Assembly: GCA_025454405.1 (NCBI GenBank)
Contig: JALOON010000005.1
Span: 1-64,000, forward strand
DNA from: Oscillatoriaceae cyanobacterium Prado104
GTDB lineage: Bacteria > Cyanobacteriota > Cyanobacteriia > Cyanobacteriales > Microcoleaceae
Length of the DNA stretch: 64,000 nucleotides
Reading direction: 5' to 3'
Shown: piece by piece, positions 17,377-26,844 of the stretch
Layout of the letters: the number at the start of each line of letters is the position of its first letter
How positions within the stretch are numbered: position 1 is the stretch's first letter
Program-made: the position numbers and the translations under genes
The notes under the pieces: model-generated
Databases searched by the model: none
What the model was told of the DNA's origin: nothing
The model's input: only the letters and a program-made list of their open reading frames with translations

Positions 17377-19899
17377 ATGGGTCGAATAGCAGTTTTAAAA
17401 ATCGGTCAGGGAAACTTCCAGCAAGGATTTGAAGTCTTGCTGCGAATTACTACAGATGACGGTCGCTTGCTGACAGAAATTGAAGGAAATTTACTGCCAA
17501 ATCCAGGAATTGAAGGATTTTATAACAGTTGGCAAACTTTGTTTCGCCGCTTGAAAATGCCCGATCGACAGCATACTCCTACTCAGCCTCAAACTCAACG
17601 CAACATCGAGGATGGTTGGGAAATTGATGACAGTTTGCCGACCAATCGTGCTATTAGCGACGATGTGGAAGTTTGCCGCCATTTGGTGCGAGATTTGGAA
17701 AGCCGGATGAGAAAATGGCTGCAACCATCGGCTGATGAAAATTGGCAAAAAATTCGCGAACGTTTGGGGGCTGAATTTGCCAACAATTCCGACGAAATCC
17801 GCTTGGTAATTCAAGCGAGAAATCCTTTACTTTGGAAATTGCCCTGGCACGTTTGGGATTTATTAGAACAGTACGATGTTGGGATTGGTTGCGCGCTGCC
17901 GGAATTTACCGCAAATTCTTTAAAAACTTATCCTCAAAAAGCAGATAACAAAGTTCAAATTTTAGCAGTTTTTGGGGACGATCGCAATATTAACTTGCAG
18001 CCCGATCGCGAAGCAATTCAAAATTTGCAAGGCGCGCATTCTTTGTTTTTGCAGCAGCCAAATTCTAAAGAGTTTATTAGAACTTTGCGCCAACAGCAAG
18101 GTTGGGATATTTTCTTTTTTGCCGGACACAGCCAAACGGAAAGCGAAACGGGGAGAATTTATCTCAGCGAGAAAGAGAGTTTGAGACTGGATGAATTTAA
18201 AAATGGTTTGAAAGAAGCGATTAATAACGGTTTGAAAATTGGAATTTTTAACTCTTGCGACGGTTTGGGATTGGCACAGGAATTAGTCGGATTGCGCATC
18301 CCCGTTGCGGTGGTAATGCAAGAATCCGTACCGGATGAAGTAGCGCAATCTTTTTTAAAGGAATTTCTGACGGAATATGCAGCGGGCAAGTCTTTATTTG
18401 CTGCAGTTTGGCAAGCCCAGAAAAGGTTAGAAGATTTTCAGAACTTACCGGGTGCAACTTGGTTGCCGATGATTTTCCAAAGCTTGACGGATGTGCCTCC
18501 AACTTGGCAGTTACTGCAAGGTGGGAATCAGGAATTTTCCGAGGTTTCAGCTAAGAAATTCCCCGCGGATTTTAGCGGCTTAATTCCCAATTCGATCGCG
18601 GCGAGACGGGGCATTAAAACAGTGTTTGTAGCGCTGTCAGTCAGTTTAATTACTGCTTTTTTAGTAATAATTCTTCGAGATGTGGGATTTCTCGAACCTT
18701 TTCAGTTGAAAGTATTTGATAGTTTGATGCGATCGCGACCTGCCGAACCTCCAGATCCGCGCATCTTAATTATTGAAGTTACTCCTAAAGATGTCAGCGC
18801 TCAAATTCGCCCGCTAGAAGAGGGGAAAAGCAAGTCACTTTACGACCGTTATCTTGCCAGAGTTTTAGAGAAATTAGCAACTCTAGAACCGCGCGCGATC
18901 GGGTTGGATATCTACCGCGATTACAAGATCGATCGCAAGTATCAAAGTTTAATAAATCGCTTGCAAAATGACGATCGGTTAATTACAATATGTCAAGTAG
19001 GAGAAAATGCCAGCAATACGGGGCGCGCACCTTCTCCCGATGTTCTGCAAAATAATGTTTTGCAAAATAATGTTTTGCAAAATAGCAATAAGAGCGATCG
19101 AGTAGGATTTAGCGATATTGTAGTCGATCGCGATGGAGTAATCCGCCGCCATTTGTTAAGCTTGACTCCTCCCAATGACCTCAAAATATCTCCCTGTCAA
19201 AGTCACTTAGCTTTCAGTTTTTTAGTAGCTTTGCGCTATCTTTACGATGACGGAATATCTGCTACCGAAACATCAGAAGACAGACCGCAGTTTAAAATTA
19301 ATAATATAGTTTTGCAGCGAATCAAACCCAATGCTGGCAGCTATCACAATGTCGATGCAGCGGGGAGTCAGTTGTTACTCAACTATCGCAGCAACGGGAA
19401 TAATGTTGCTCGAAGGATTTCCTTGCTAGAGTTTTTAAATAATTCGATCGCACCCAATTTAGTTAAGGATAAAATAGTTTTGATCGGCACCAGCGATGAA
19501 GCCTACGGCGACTTTCACTCTACTCCCTACGGCAAAATGTCGGGTGTCGTCCTCCAAGCACACAAAATCAGTCAAATTCTCAGCGCTGTCAGTGAAGAAA
19601 ATCGACGACCTTTATTAAAAGGATGGCCGCAGTGGCAAGAAGATGTTTGGATCGTAACTTGGTCTTTGGTAGGAGGATTGTTAGCTTGGCAATTTCGTGC
19701 TTTAATCGCGATCGTGCTGACTTTTCCTACCCTCGGAATTCTCTATTACTGTTGCTACATACTGTTAATTCGCGGCTGGTGGGTGCCGATACTTTCGCCA
19801 TCTTTAGCCCTCTTACTTGCTGTCGGTTTGACAGCATTAACCTACAAAATTCAACACAAAAGAATTGCCAAACTTTTAGCTGAGGTCCAACATGAATAA
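17377..19899 (+). CDS. CHAT protease-CHASE2 sensor fusion membrane protein
   Basis: 840 residues. The N-terminal cytoplasmic part contains a CHAT (caspase HetF-associated with TPRs) domain at about 140-370 with the catalytic dyad His251 (FFFAGHSQTE) and Cys294 (GIFNSCDGLGLA). It continues VAVVMQESVPDEVAQSFLKE, as in CHAT proteases. A transmembrane helix (about 414-434) follows, then a CHASE2 domain (about 440-740: FDSLMRSRPAEPPDPRILII, ...IGLDIYRD..., ...KIVLIGTSDEAYGDFHSTPY). Two or three C-terminal helices (about 757-825) follow. CHASE2 senses extracytoplasmic signals in kinases and cyclases; here the output is a predicted caspase-like peptidase. The gene overlaps the next by 8 bp. Confidence 0.9.
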   Translation: MGRIAVLKIGQGNFQQGFEVLLRITTDDGRLLTEIEGNLLPNPGIEGFYNSWQTLFRRLKMPDRQHTPTQPQTQRNIEDGWEIDDSLPTNRAISDDVEVCRHLVRDLESRMRKWLQPSADENWQKIRERLGAEFANNSDEIRLVIQARNPLLWKLPWHVWDLLEQYDVGIGCALPEFTANSLKTYPQKADNKVQILAVFGDDRNINLQPDREAIQNLQGAHSLFLQQPNSKEFIRTLRQQQGWDIFFFAGHSQTESETGRIYLSEKESLRLDEFKNGLKEAINNGLKIGIFNSCDGLGLAQELVGLRIPVAVVMQESVPDEVAQSFLKEFLTEYAAGKSLFAAVWQAQKRLEDFQNLPGATWLPMIFQSLTDVPPTWQLLQGGNQEFSEVSAKKFPADFSGLIPNSIAARRGIKTVFVALSVSLITAFLVIILRDVGFLEPFQLKVFDSLMRSRPAEPPDPRILIIEVTPKDVSAQIRPLEEGKSKSLYDRYLARVLEKLATLEPRAIGLDIYRDYKIDRKYQSLINRLQNDDRLITICQVGENASNTGRAPSPDVLQNNVLQNNVLQNSNKSDRVGFSDIVVDRDGVIRRHLLSLTPPNDLKISPCQSHLAFSFLVALRYLYDDGISATETSEDRPQFKINNIVLQRIKPNAGSYHNVDAAGSQLLLNYRSNGNNVARRISLLEFLNNSIAPNLVKDKIVLIGTSDEAYGDFHSTPYGKMSGVVLQAHKISQILSAVSEENRRPLLKGWPQWQEDVWIVTWSLVGGLLAWQFRALIAIVLTFPTLGILYYCCYILLIRGWWVPILSPSLALLLAVGLTALTYKIQHKRIAKLLAEVQHE

Positions 19900-20740
19900 T
19901 TTACGCCAGTATTGTCAAAAAAATAGTTATCGCAAAAATAGTTATCAAAACAAGACGATCGCCTTAATCTTAGCATTAGTTTTTGCCGGCGCGATCGAAT
20001 TTCCCGCGCAAGGTCGATCGTCCATTCCCGAAAAATTCCCTAACATTTTCGCTACCAGAAAAACTCACCGACAAAACAAAAGCGGCAACCGATTTCAAGC
20101 ACCTCCGCCCCCATCGGGAACGCAAGAAAGACCTGCAAAACGTCGCGATGCGGGCAGCAGCGGTTCCTGCGAACGGCAAAATTCAGCCGCAACAGAATTT
20201 CTCACAGCTTTAGTTCCCAAACAAAACCATCAAGCACTAACCGCAGACAGCCATCCTACTTTTTGGTTTTACATTCCTTTCCCCAGCAGTAACTTTCACT
20301 CCCTGAAATTTCGCCTAGAAACAGAAAGTGGGTATCAAGTAGTAGTCAAACCAAAAAACGACAAACCCGGTATAGTCAGTTTCACCATTCCCCCCACAGA
20401 AAAACCGCTAGAAATTGGAAAAGATTACAAGTGGGCTTTGTTTTTATACTGCCAAGATCCCGAAACAACATCTAGCAAGCCGGTAACATTTTTTGTCAGC
20501 AGTTCTATCCGGCGCATTGCCCCGATTAACGACATGGAAAACCAGCTAAAAATCGCAACGACAGCATCAGAAAAATCAGCAATTTACGCTCGCTACGGTA
20601 TTTGGCACGATGCTTTAACGCTAATAGGAAACAGCCACCGCGCCGATCTAACAAATGAGGAACTAGCCAGAGATTGGGTGAACTTGCTGTCAGCCGTCGA
20701 ACTTGAAGATATTGCTAAAAAACCCTTTGCCGACTTATGA
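19892..20740 (+). CDS. DUF928 family exported protein
   Basis: 282 residues with an N-terminal signal sequence or anchor (TIALILALVFAGAIEFPAQG). Typical DUF928 features are GNRFQAPPPPSGTQERPAKR, then RRDAGSSGSC, LTALVPKQNHQALTADSHPT, FWFYIPFPSS, YKWALFLYCQDPE, and the C-terminal helical part AIYARYGIWHDALTLI. DUF928 is a cyanobacterial family recurrently encoded beside CHASE2 and haemagglutinin-CHAT genes; molecular role unknown, probably periplasmic. The gene starts inside the CHAT-CHASE2 gene and its stop overlaps the ATG of the TPS-CHAT gene, so the three are one transcriptional unit. Confidence 0.85.
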   Translation: MNNLRQYCQKNSYRKNSYQNKTIALILALVFAGAIEFPAQGRSSIPEKFPNIFATRKTHRQNKSGNRFQAPPPPSGTQERPAKRRDAGSSGSCERQNSAATEFLTALVPKQNHQALTADSHPTFWFYIPFPSSNFHSLKFRLETESGYQVVVKPKNDKPGIVSFTIPPTEKPLEIGKDYKWALFLYCQDPETTSSKPVTFFVSSSIRRIAPINDMENQLKIATTASEKSAIYARYGIWHDALTLIGNSHRADLTNEELARDWVNLLSAVELEDIAKKPFADL

Positions 20741-23700
20741 ACAAGGTAGTTTTTAATGTTTTTCAAGCTGTTGCTGTTGCTTGCACGATCGCAATTACCA
20801 TCGAAAAAGTGCAAGCGCAACCAATAATTCCCGCCAGCGACGGTACGGGAACAAGTGTCATTCAAGAAGGCAATATTTATCAAGTTCGCGACGGCAGTCT
20901 ATCCGGCGATTCTGTCAATCTTTTTCACAGCTTTCAACAGTTTGGCTTGCAGCAAGGTCAAATTGCTAACTTTCTTTCTTACCCGCAGGTGCAAAACATT
21001 TTCGGTCGAGTTGTCGGTGGCGATGCTTCGGCAATCAACGGAATTATTCAAGTTACAGGCGGTAATTCCAACCTGTTTTTGATGAATCCCGCCGGAATTG
21101 TTTTCGGACCAAACGCTCAACTCAACATTCCGGCGAATTTTACAGCAACAACAGCCAACGCGATTCAATTTGGGGACGCTTGGTTTAATGCTTCTGGTGT
21201 CAATAATTATCCAATTTTACTCGGAAATCCTACAGCTTTTGCTTTTACGATGCCGCAACCGGGTGCTATTTTAAATGCGGGCAATTTGCAAGTTCGATCG
21301 AGCCATAATTTAACTTTAATTGGCGGTACAATTGCCAGTACGGCGGAACTATCCGCACCGGGCGGGAAAATCACCCTTTTTGCAGTTCCCGGCAGAAATA
21401 CTGTGCGCATTTCCCAAGAAGGACATTTGCTGAGTTTGGAAGTTCAACTGCCCCAAACAGCGGGAAGTCAACCTCTAGATTGGCAGAACCGCATTGCTAC
21501 AATTCAAGAGTTACTGATAGCAAACCGCAACAATTACGAACTGGGAATGGGCGTGGACGATCGCGGTCAAGCCTTCCTGAGAGTAACAAATTTGCCTGTA
21601 GAAAATGGAGATGTCGCGACGGCAAATCTCAATACATCTCCTGCTGGAAATCCGGCGGTTGGTGGCGCAGTAAATATCCAAGCTGCGGGCAATATTTCAG
21701 TCATAGGAAATATTAATACTTCGGCTAATTCTAACAGCGGTGAAGTGACAGGTGGTGCTGTTAATTTGCTGGCTGGCAGGAATATTGCTGTTTCAGGTAA
21801 TATTAATACTTCAGCAGTTGCGGCTAGCGACAATAACAGTACGGGCGGCGATGTTAGTTTGCAAGCTGTGGGAAATATTGCGGTTTCAGGTGATATTAAT
21901 ACTTCAGCAAGTTCGGGGGGCGATCGAACTGCTAGCGGTCGTGTTAATTTATTACCTGAACGCACAGCCAGACAGTTAGATGATGATGATGATGATGGCG
22001 ATGATGATGATGACGATGATGATGGCGTAGCAGCGCCCGCACCAGCGCCCGCACCAGCACCCGCACCAGCGCCCGCACCAGCGCCCGCGCCCGCACCAGC
22101 GCCCGCACCAGCGCCCGCGCCCGCGCCCGCACCCTCGCCCGCACCAGCGCCTTCTCCCACGCCTTCTCCCGCACCAGCGCCTGCTGAAAGTCCCGCAGAA
22201 ACTCCGGATGAAAACACTCAAAATCCTCCGTCAGAAACTCCAGAAACTCCGGATGAAAACACTCAGAATCCTCCGTCAGAAACTCCAGAAACTCCGGATG
22301 AAAACACTCAGAATCCTCCGCCAGAAACTCCAGAAACTCCGGATGAAAACACTCAGAATCCTCCGCCAGAAACTCCAGCAGTTAATGAAGTTCCAACTAA
22401 TGCTAGAGGCGGTGCAATTAGGTTGCAAGCTGGAGGAACAATCGCTACCGGACAAATTAATGCAGCCGGTGCTGGTTCCGAAAACAATGCAATCGGTACA
22501 ATTGCAGTAACTCCCAACAACAATCCAGCCAACAGTTTACCAAATAACAATTCGATCGATTCGCCAACACCTAATTTATTTCCGCCGCCCGCAATTCAGA
22601 ATAACAATTCATCGATACCTGAAAATACACAGTCGATCGACTCTTCTTTAACACCAAATCCTTTAGTTACTTCCGACAATCCAGTTAGTCAAAATTCCGA
22701 TTTTACCGCAGCAGATAACTTGTCAAATGTCAACCAGCAAACCAATATTAATCCTCAAATTAACGATCGAATTAACAATGAGTTTTTGACGGGCGATCGA
22801 CCGGAAATCTCCACTAATATTAACACGATCGCGCTGCCACCAAATTCTTCAGGAGAAAGCTCGATCGAACTCAGTCGCACCATCGATTGCGTCCCGACAA
22901 ACGTCAGCCTTCCCGCAGTCGAAGCAGGCTATACAGAAGAATTTGAAGAATATTTAGGTAGCAGCGCCAACAAGCCCGCAGCCACGCTATCAGATACCTG
23001 CGAAACTCTCGGCAGAATCGCCGCCCTTACCGACAGCAAACCAGCAGTAATTTACGCGAAATTTGCCGCCACAAAAGCGAAGTCTAAATCTACCGATCGA
23101 TTAGAAATAATACTGGTTACGGCGCGGGGTCAATTTATCACCAGGCGTCCTTTCGGAGCAACGCGCGGCAATGTTGAAGCAGCAGTTAAAAAATTCACCG
23201 ACGGCATTGAAGATATCGAAAAAGTAGAGTTTGAAAGTTTGAGTTACTTGCCAGCAGCTCAAAAACTCTATCAATGGTTGATCGAACCATTAGCAGCAGA
23301 ATTGCAAGCAGGAGACATCGACAATATATCTTTTATTTTAGATGAAAAATTGCGATCGATTCCTATAGCAGCTCTCCACAGCGGGAAAGAGGGAAACAAT
23401 CCCCAAAGCGGACAGTTTTTAGTAGAAAAATATGCTGTCGGTTTGATGCCCAGTCTCACTTTAACCGATATCCGATATACCGACATTCGGAACGCCAAAG
23501 TTTTAGCAATGGGAGCATCGGAATTTGCACCGGATCAGCGTCAAACTCCTTTACCATTTGTACCGCTTGAACTGTCAGCAATTCCCAGGGAACCTTGGCA
23601 GCCCGCAGCTTTTTTGAATGAAAATTTTACTTTAAAAAACTTGGAAATGCAGAGGCGATCGCAACCTTTCGGCATCATTCATTTAGCAACTCACGCTCAA

Positions 23701-24189
23701 TTTCAATCTGGTTCTCTAGCTAACTCTTTCATTCAATTGTGGAATGATAAATTACCACTCACAGAAGTGTCAAATTTAAGTTGGAACAATCCGCCAGTAA
23801 CGCTATTGGTACTGAGTGCTTGCCAAACAGCAAGGGGCGATCGAGAGGCAGAATTGGGATTTGCTGGATTGGCATTTAAAGCGGGAGTAAAATCTGTTTT
23901 GGGGAGTTTGTGGTACGTTAGGGGAGAGGGAACGCTGCCGTTGATGGCAGAGTTTTACCACCAGTTAACTCAAGGTAAAATTAAAGTAGAAGCACTGCGA
24001 TCGGCACAAATGGCAATGCTGCAAGGAAGAGTAGAAATCGATCGCGAAGGTTTAATCTCGATCGACAATGAATCTCGAATGTTATCGAGCGGACAACCCC
24101 TCAAGATAGATTTAGAATTAAGCGGGAATATCAATTTATCCCATCCCTATTATTGGTCGGGTTTTACAATGATTGGCAGTCCTTGGTAA
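20737..24189 (+). CDS. Secreted TPS-domain/CHAT protease fusion
   Basis: 1150 residues. A signal peptide (to about residue 27, EKVQAQP) leads into a TpsA-type haemagglutination-activity domain (about 30-200: SLSGDSVNLFHSFQQFGLQ, NLFLMNPAGIVFGPNAQL, then TATTANAIQFG). Beta-helix-like repeats (VSGNINTSA) lead to about residue 410. Next come an acidic tract, an (AP)n linker and four ETPDENTQNPPSETP repeats (to about 547). A C-terminal CHAT domain (about 830-1150) has the dyad His986 (HLATHAQF) and Cys1029 (LVLSACQTARGD) and ends HPYYWSGFTMIGSPW. Inferred: two-partner secretion displays a caspase-like protease outside the cell, with the TpsB at 8578-10413 a candidate exporter. Last gene of the cluster. 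Confidence 0.92.
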   Translation: MNKVVFNVFQAVAVACTIAITIEKVQAQPIIPASDGTGTSVIQEGNIYQVRDGSLSGDSVNLFHSFQQFGLQQGQIANFLSYPQVQNIFGRVVGGDASAINGIIQVTGGNSNLFLMNPAGIVFGPNAQLNIPANFTATTANAIQFGDAWFNASGVNNYPILLGNPTAFAFTMPQPGAILNAGNLQVRSSHNLTLIGGTIASTAELSAPGGKITLFAVPGRNTVRISQEGHLLSLEVQLPQTAGSQPLDWQNRIATIQELLIANRNNYELGMGVDDRGQAFLRVTNLPVENGDVATANLNTSPAGNPAVGGAVNIQAAGNISVIGNINTSANSNSGEVTGGAVNLLAGRNIAVSGNINTSAVAASDNNSTGGDVSLQAVGNIAVSGDINTSASSGGDRTASGRVNLLPERTARQLDDDDDDGDDDDDDDDGVAAPAPAPAPAPAPAPAPAPAPAPAPAPAPAPAPAPSPAPAPSPTPSPAPAPAESPAETPDENTQNPPSETPETPDENTQNPPSETPETPDENTQNPPPETPETPDENTQNPPPETPAVNEVPTNARGGAIRLQAGGTIATGQINAAGAGSENNAIGTIAVTPNNNPANSLPNNNSIDSPTPNLFPPPAIQNNNSSIPENTQSIDSSLTPNPLVTSDNPVSQNSDFTAADNLSNVNQQTNINPQINDRINNEFLTGDRPEISTNINTIALPPNSSGESSIELSRTIDCVPTNVSLPAVEAGYTEEFEEYLGSSANKPAATLSDTCETLGRIAALTDSKPAVIYAKFAATKAKSKSTDRLEIILVTARGQFITRRPFGATRGNVEAAVKKFTDGIEDIEKVEFESLSYLPAAQKLYQWLIEPLAAELQAGDIDNISFILDEKLRSIPIAALHSGKEGNNPQSGQFLVEKYAVGLMPSLTLTDIRYTDIRNAKVLAMGASEFAPDQRQTPLPFVPLELSAIPREPWQPAAFLNENFTLKNLEMQRRSQPFGIIHLATHAQFQSGSLANSFIQLWNDKLPLTEVSNLSWNNPPVTLLVLSACQTARGDREAELGFAGLAFKAGVKSVLGSLWYVRGEGTLPLMAEFYHQLTQGKIKVEALRSAQMAMLQGRVEIDREGLISIDNESRMLSSGQPLKIDLELSGNINLSHPYYWSGFTMIGSPW
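22026..22377 (+). repeat. Ala-Pro tract and four 45-bp repeats in the TPS-CHAT gene
   Basis: GCGCCCGCACCA-type repeats (about 22026-22160) encode an (AP)n rod. Four 45-bp units at 22198-22377 (starting GAAACTCCGGATGAAAACAC) encode ETPDENTQNPPSETP. All units are in frame. Confidence 0.9.
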
Positions 24190-24263
24190 GGGGAGAGGGG
24201 GAGATTTTAGATTTTAGATTGGGAATTGGGCGGACTGTAGCGGAGGGATTGAACATACTGCAT

Positions 24264-24776
24264 TTAACGCCCAGTTATTACTCGAAATAGCCACCCAAAA
24301 AGCATCACGCTCAAGAAAATCATACCTCCAATAATTAGGGTCAAACCTAACAGCAAAGCTGCCACAAATAACCAGTCAGCTTTTTTACCGACTTCGGAAG
24401 AGCCTAAATGAGCGTCCAGCAATTCGATATTTTTAACATTAGCTTTCCAAGCAACATCAATTAAGTCTCCGGCAACAGGTACAGTACCGACTACTGTATC
24501 GAGTACGATGTTAGTCGCCATTTTTACTAAAGTCTCTCGCGGCACTCCCATTTGAGCGGATTTGAAAACTATATAACCTGCAAAAATCGAGCCGATTAAA
24601 TCGCCGCCCCCCGGTAAAAGTCCCAATATCGGATCGAGTCCGATGCGGTACTTCGTGCCGGGAATCGGAATTGCATTATCTAGTAAATTGCTGATGCGGC
24701 GGAGGCGGCGCAAGGATGCAACATGGGATTTATTGGGAGTATTGGCGGCGGAATTTTGTACGGAAGAACGCGACAT
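24264..24776 (-). CDS. DUF4112 domain membrane protein
   Basis: 170 residues. DUF4112 signature: LRRISNLLDNAIPIPGTKYR, GLDPILGLLPGGGDLIGSI and VGTVPVAGDLIDVAWKANV, then NIELLDAHL. Hydrophobic stretches in the middle and at the C-terminus (LFVAALLLGLTLIIGGMIFL) make it an inner-membrane protein. Function unknown; widespread in bacteria. Single gene, convergent with the CHAT cluster across a 74-bp gap with short TTTTAGA heptads. Confidence 0.85.
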   Translation of the reverse strand: MSRSSVQNSAANTPNKSHVASLRRLRRISNLLDNAIPIPGTKYRIGLDPILGLLPGGGDLIGSIFAGYIVFKSAQMGVPRETLVKMATNIVLDTVVGTVPVAGDLIDVAWKANVKNIELLDAHLGSSEVGKKADWLFVAALLLGLTLIIGGMIFLSVMLFGWLFRVITGR

Positions 24777-24781
24777 TTAAA

Positions 24782-24817
24782 TTACTGGGAATTGGGAATT
24801 GGGAATTGGGAATTGGT
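24782..24817. repeat. Heptanucleotide tandem repeat (GGGAATT)n
   Basis: About four to five units directly upstream (minus strand sense) of the DUF4112 gene start. Confidence 0.75.
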
Positions 24818-24860
24818 AATGGGTAATCGATCGCCCTTTTTAAGTGGTTTTTATAAACAT

Positions 24861-24885
24861 AAACCCGGTTGGCAAAACCGGGTTT
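24861..24885. terminator. AAACCCGGTT hairpin downstream of dnaK
   Basis: AAACCCGGTT-ggcaa-AACCGGGTTT stem, 55 bp past the dnaK stop on its strand; member of the AGAAACCCGG palindrome family, placed as a terminator would be. Confidence 0.5.
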
Positions 24886-24939
24886 CTTACTATTAGCTGC
24901 GCGATTTCAGTTTAACTCGAAAAGCCCGATCGCGCTTGC

Positions 24940-26844
24940 TTATTTACCTTCCGTGAAGTCAGCGTCAATCACGTCATCGCCGCCGCCAGCCGGGCCGGCA
25001 CCAGGGCCGCCAGTCGGGCCGCCAGGGCCGTCAGTCGGGCCGCCTGCTTGCTGGTACAGGTTGCTGCTAACTGTATAGAAAGCTTGCTGCAACTCGGTTG
25101 TCAACCGCTTGATAGCTTCGTCGTCTTCTTTGGCGATCGCATCGCGCAAGTCTTTAATCAAGCCTTCAACCTTAGTCTTGTCAGCATCGGGAACTTTATC
25201 GCCCAATTCTGCCAACTGCTTCTCGATTTGATAGGCCAAAGAATCGGCTTGGTTTTTGCGATCGATCCGTTCGCGGCGTTCTTTATCAGCAGCAGCATTT
25301 GCTTCCGCTTCTTTTACCATCTTCTCAACTTCATTGCTGGGCAATGTAGAAGCGCCAGTAATGCTGATCGATTGTTCCTTGCCAGTACCTTTATCCTTGG
25401 CAGCTACATTCAAAATACCGTTAGCGTCGATATCAAATGTAACTTCAATTTGCGGTACGCCGCGCGGTGCTGGAGGAATGCCATCCAAGCGGAAAGTACC
25501 CAAACTCTTGTTGTCATTGGACATTTCCCGTTCGCCTTGCAAAACGTGAATTTCCACGTTAGTTTGACCGTCTACAGCAGTCGAGAAAGTTTCTGACTTC
25601 TTAGTAGGAATAGTCGTGTTGCGGGGAATGATTTTGGTCATCACGCCGCCCAAGGTTTCAACACCGAGAGACAGCGGAGTAACGTCAAGCAACAGGATGT
25701 CCTTAACTTCACCTGCCAGCACGCCAGCTTGAATTGCTGCGCCGACTGCTACCACTTCATCAGGGTTTACCGTTTGGTTGGGTTCTTTGCCCAGGATTTT
25801 TTTGACCAGTTCTTGCACCGCCGGAATCCGCGTCGAACCGCCAACTAACACAACTTCATTGATGGCAGTTTTGTCTAATTTGGCATCGCGAATTGCATTT
25901 TCTACTGGAATGCGGCAGCGATCGATCAAATCCGAGCAAAGTTCTTCAAATTTGCCCCGCGTCAAAGTCGTATCCAAGTGTTTCGGACCGTCTTGAGTCG
26001 CGGTAATAAACGGCAAATTGATTTCTGCTTGAGTAACGCTAGACAGTTCAATTTTGGCTTTTTCTGCTGCTTCTGTCAGGCGTTGCAGTGCTTGTTTGTC
26101 TTTGCGGAGGTCGATTCCTTCGGCTCGTTGGAATTCATTAGCAATGAAATCAACGATTTTTTTATCGAAGTCGTCACCGCCGAGGTGAGTGTCACCACTG
26201 GTTGCGAGCACTTCAAATACGCCGTCGCCCACTTCTAGAATAGATACGTCAAACGTACCGCCACCTAAGTCAAATACCAGGATGGTTTCGTTGCTTTTTT
26301 TATCTAATCCGTAGGCTAAAGCTGCGGCTGTAGGTTCGTTAATAATCCGCAGCACTTCGATACCGGCAATTTTGCCCGCGTCTTTAGTAGCTTGGCGCTG
26401 GGAGTCGTTGAAGTAGGCGGGAACGGTAATTACCGCTTGGGTAACAGTTTCGTTGAGGTACTTGCTGGCGTCTTCTACGAGTTTGCGCAGGACTTGCGCA
26501 GAAATTTCTTCGGGAGCAAATTGCTTGCTGCGGGCGGGAGAGTCGAGTTTAACGTTGCCGCTAACGTTGAGGACTTTATAAGAAACTTCAGTGGTTTCGT
26601 GGGTTACTTCGTCAAACCTGCGTCCGATAAACCGCTTTACTGAGTAAAAGGTGTTTTCGGGGTTCATCACGGCTTGACGCTTGGCGATTTGTCCGACGAG
26701 TTGGTCGCCATTTTTCGCGAAGGCGACGACGGAAGGTGTGGTGCGACCCCCTTCGGCGTTGGCGATGACGGTGGGTTTGCCGCCTTCCATAACTGCGACG
26801 CAGGAGTTTGTCGTACCAAGGTCAATTCCAACTACTTTTCCCAT
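24940..26844 (-). CDS. dnaK: Molecular chaperone DnaK (Hsp70)
   Basis: 634 residues, typical length for cyanobacterial DnaK2. The nucleotide-binding domain starts [18 protein letters not shown], with the phosphate motif [15 protein letters not shown] and [12 protein letters not shown]. The substrate-binding domain is [14 protein letters not shown]...; the lid ends in a Gly/Pro-rich tail and [12 protein letters not shown], close to the EEVD-like terminus of bacterial DnaK. It folds client proteins in the cytoplasm with DnaJ and GrpE, whose genes are not adjacent. I see no CIRCE inverted repeat in the 580 bp upstream, so HrcA control is not supported by eye. Confidence 0.97.
   Translation of the reverse strand: MGKVVGIDLGTTNSCVAVMEGGKPTVIANAEGGRTTPSVVAFAKNGDQLVGQIAKRQAVMNPENTFYSVKRFIGRRFDEVTHETTEVSYKVLNVSGNVKLDSPARSKQFAPEEISAQVLRKLVEDASKYLNETVTQAVITVPAYFNDSQRQATKDAGKIAGIEVLRIINEPTAAALAYGLDKKSNETILVFDLGGGTFDVSILEVGDGVFEVLATSGDTHLGGDDFDKKIVDFIANEFQRAEGIDLRKDKQALQRLTEAAEKAKIELSSVTQAEINLPFITATQDGPKHLDTTLTRGKFEELCSDLIDRCRIPVENAIRDAKLDKTAINEVVLVGGSTRIPAVQELVKKILGKEPNQTVNPDEVVAVGAAIQAGVLAGEVKDILLLDVTPLSLGVETLGGVMTKIIPRNTTIPTKKSETFSTAVDGQTNVEIHVLQGEREMSNDNKSLGTFRLDGIPPAPRGVPQIEVTFDIDANGILNVAAKDKGTGKEQSISITGASTLPSNEVEKMVKEAEANAAADKERRERIDRKNQADSLAYQIEKQLAELGDKVPDADKTKVEGLIKDLRDAIAKEDDEAIKRLTTELQQAFYTVSSNLYQQAGGPTDGPGGPTGGPGAGPAGGGDDVIDADFTEGK

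Noticed and set aside
21567..22221. Gly/Ala/Arg-rich frames opposite the TPS-CHAT linker
   Set aside because: Antisense reading of the Ala-Pro and Asp tracts of the fusion gene.
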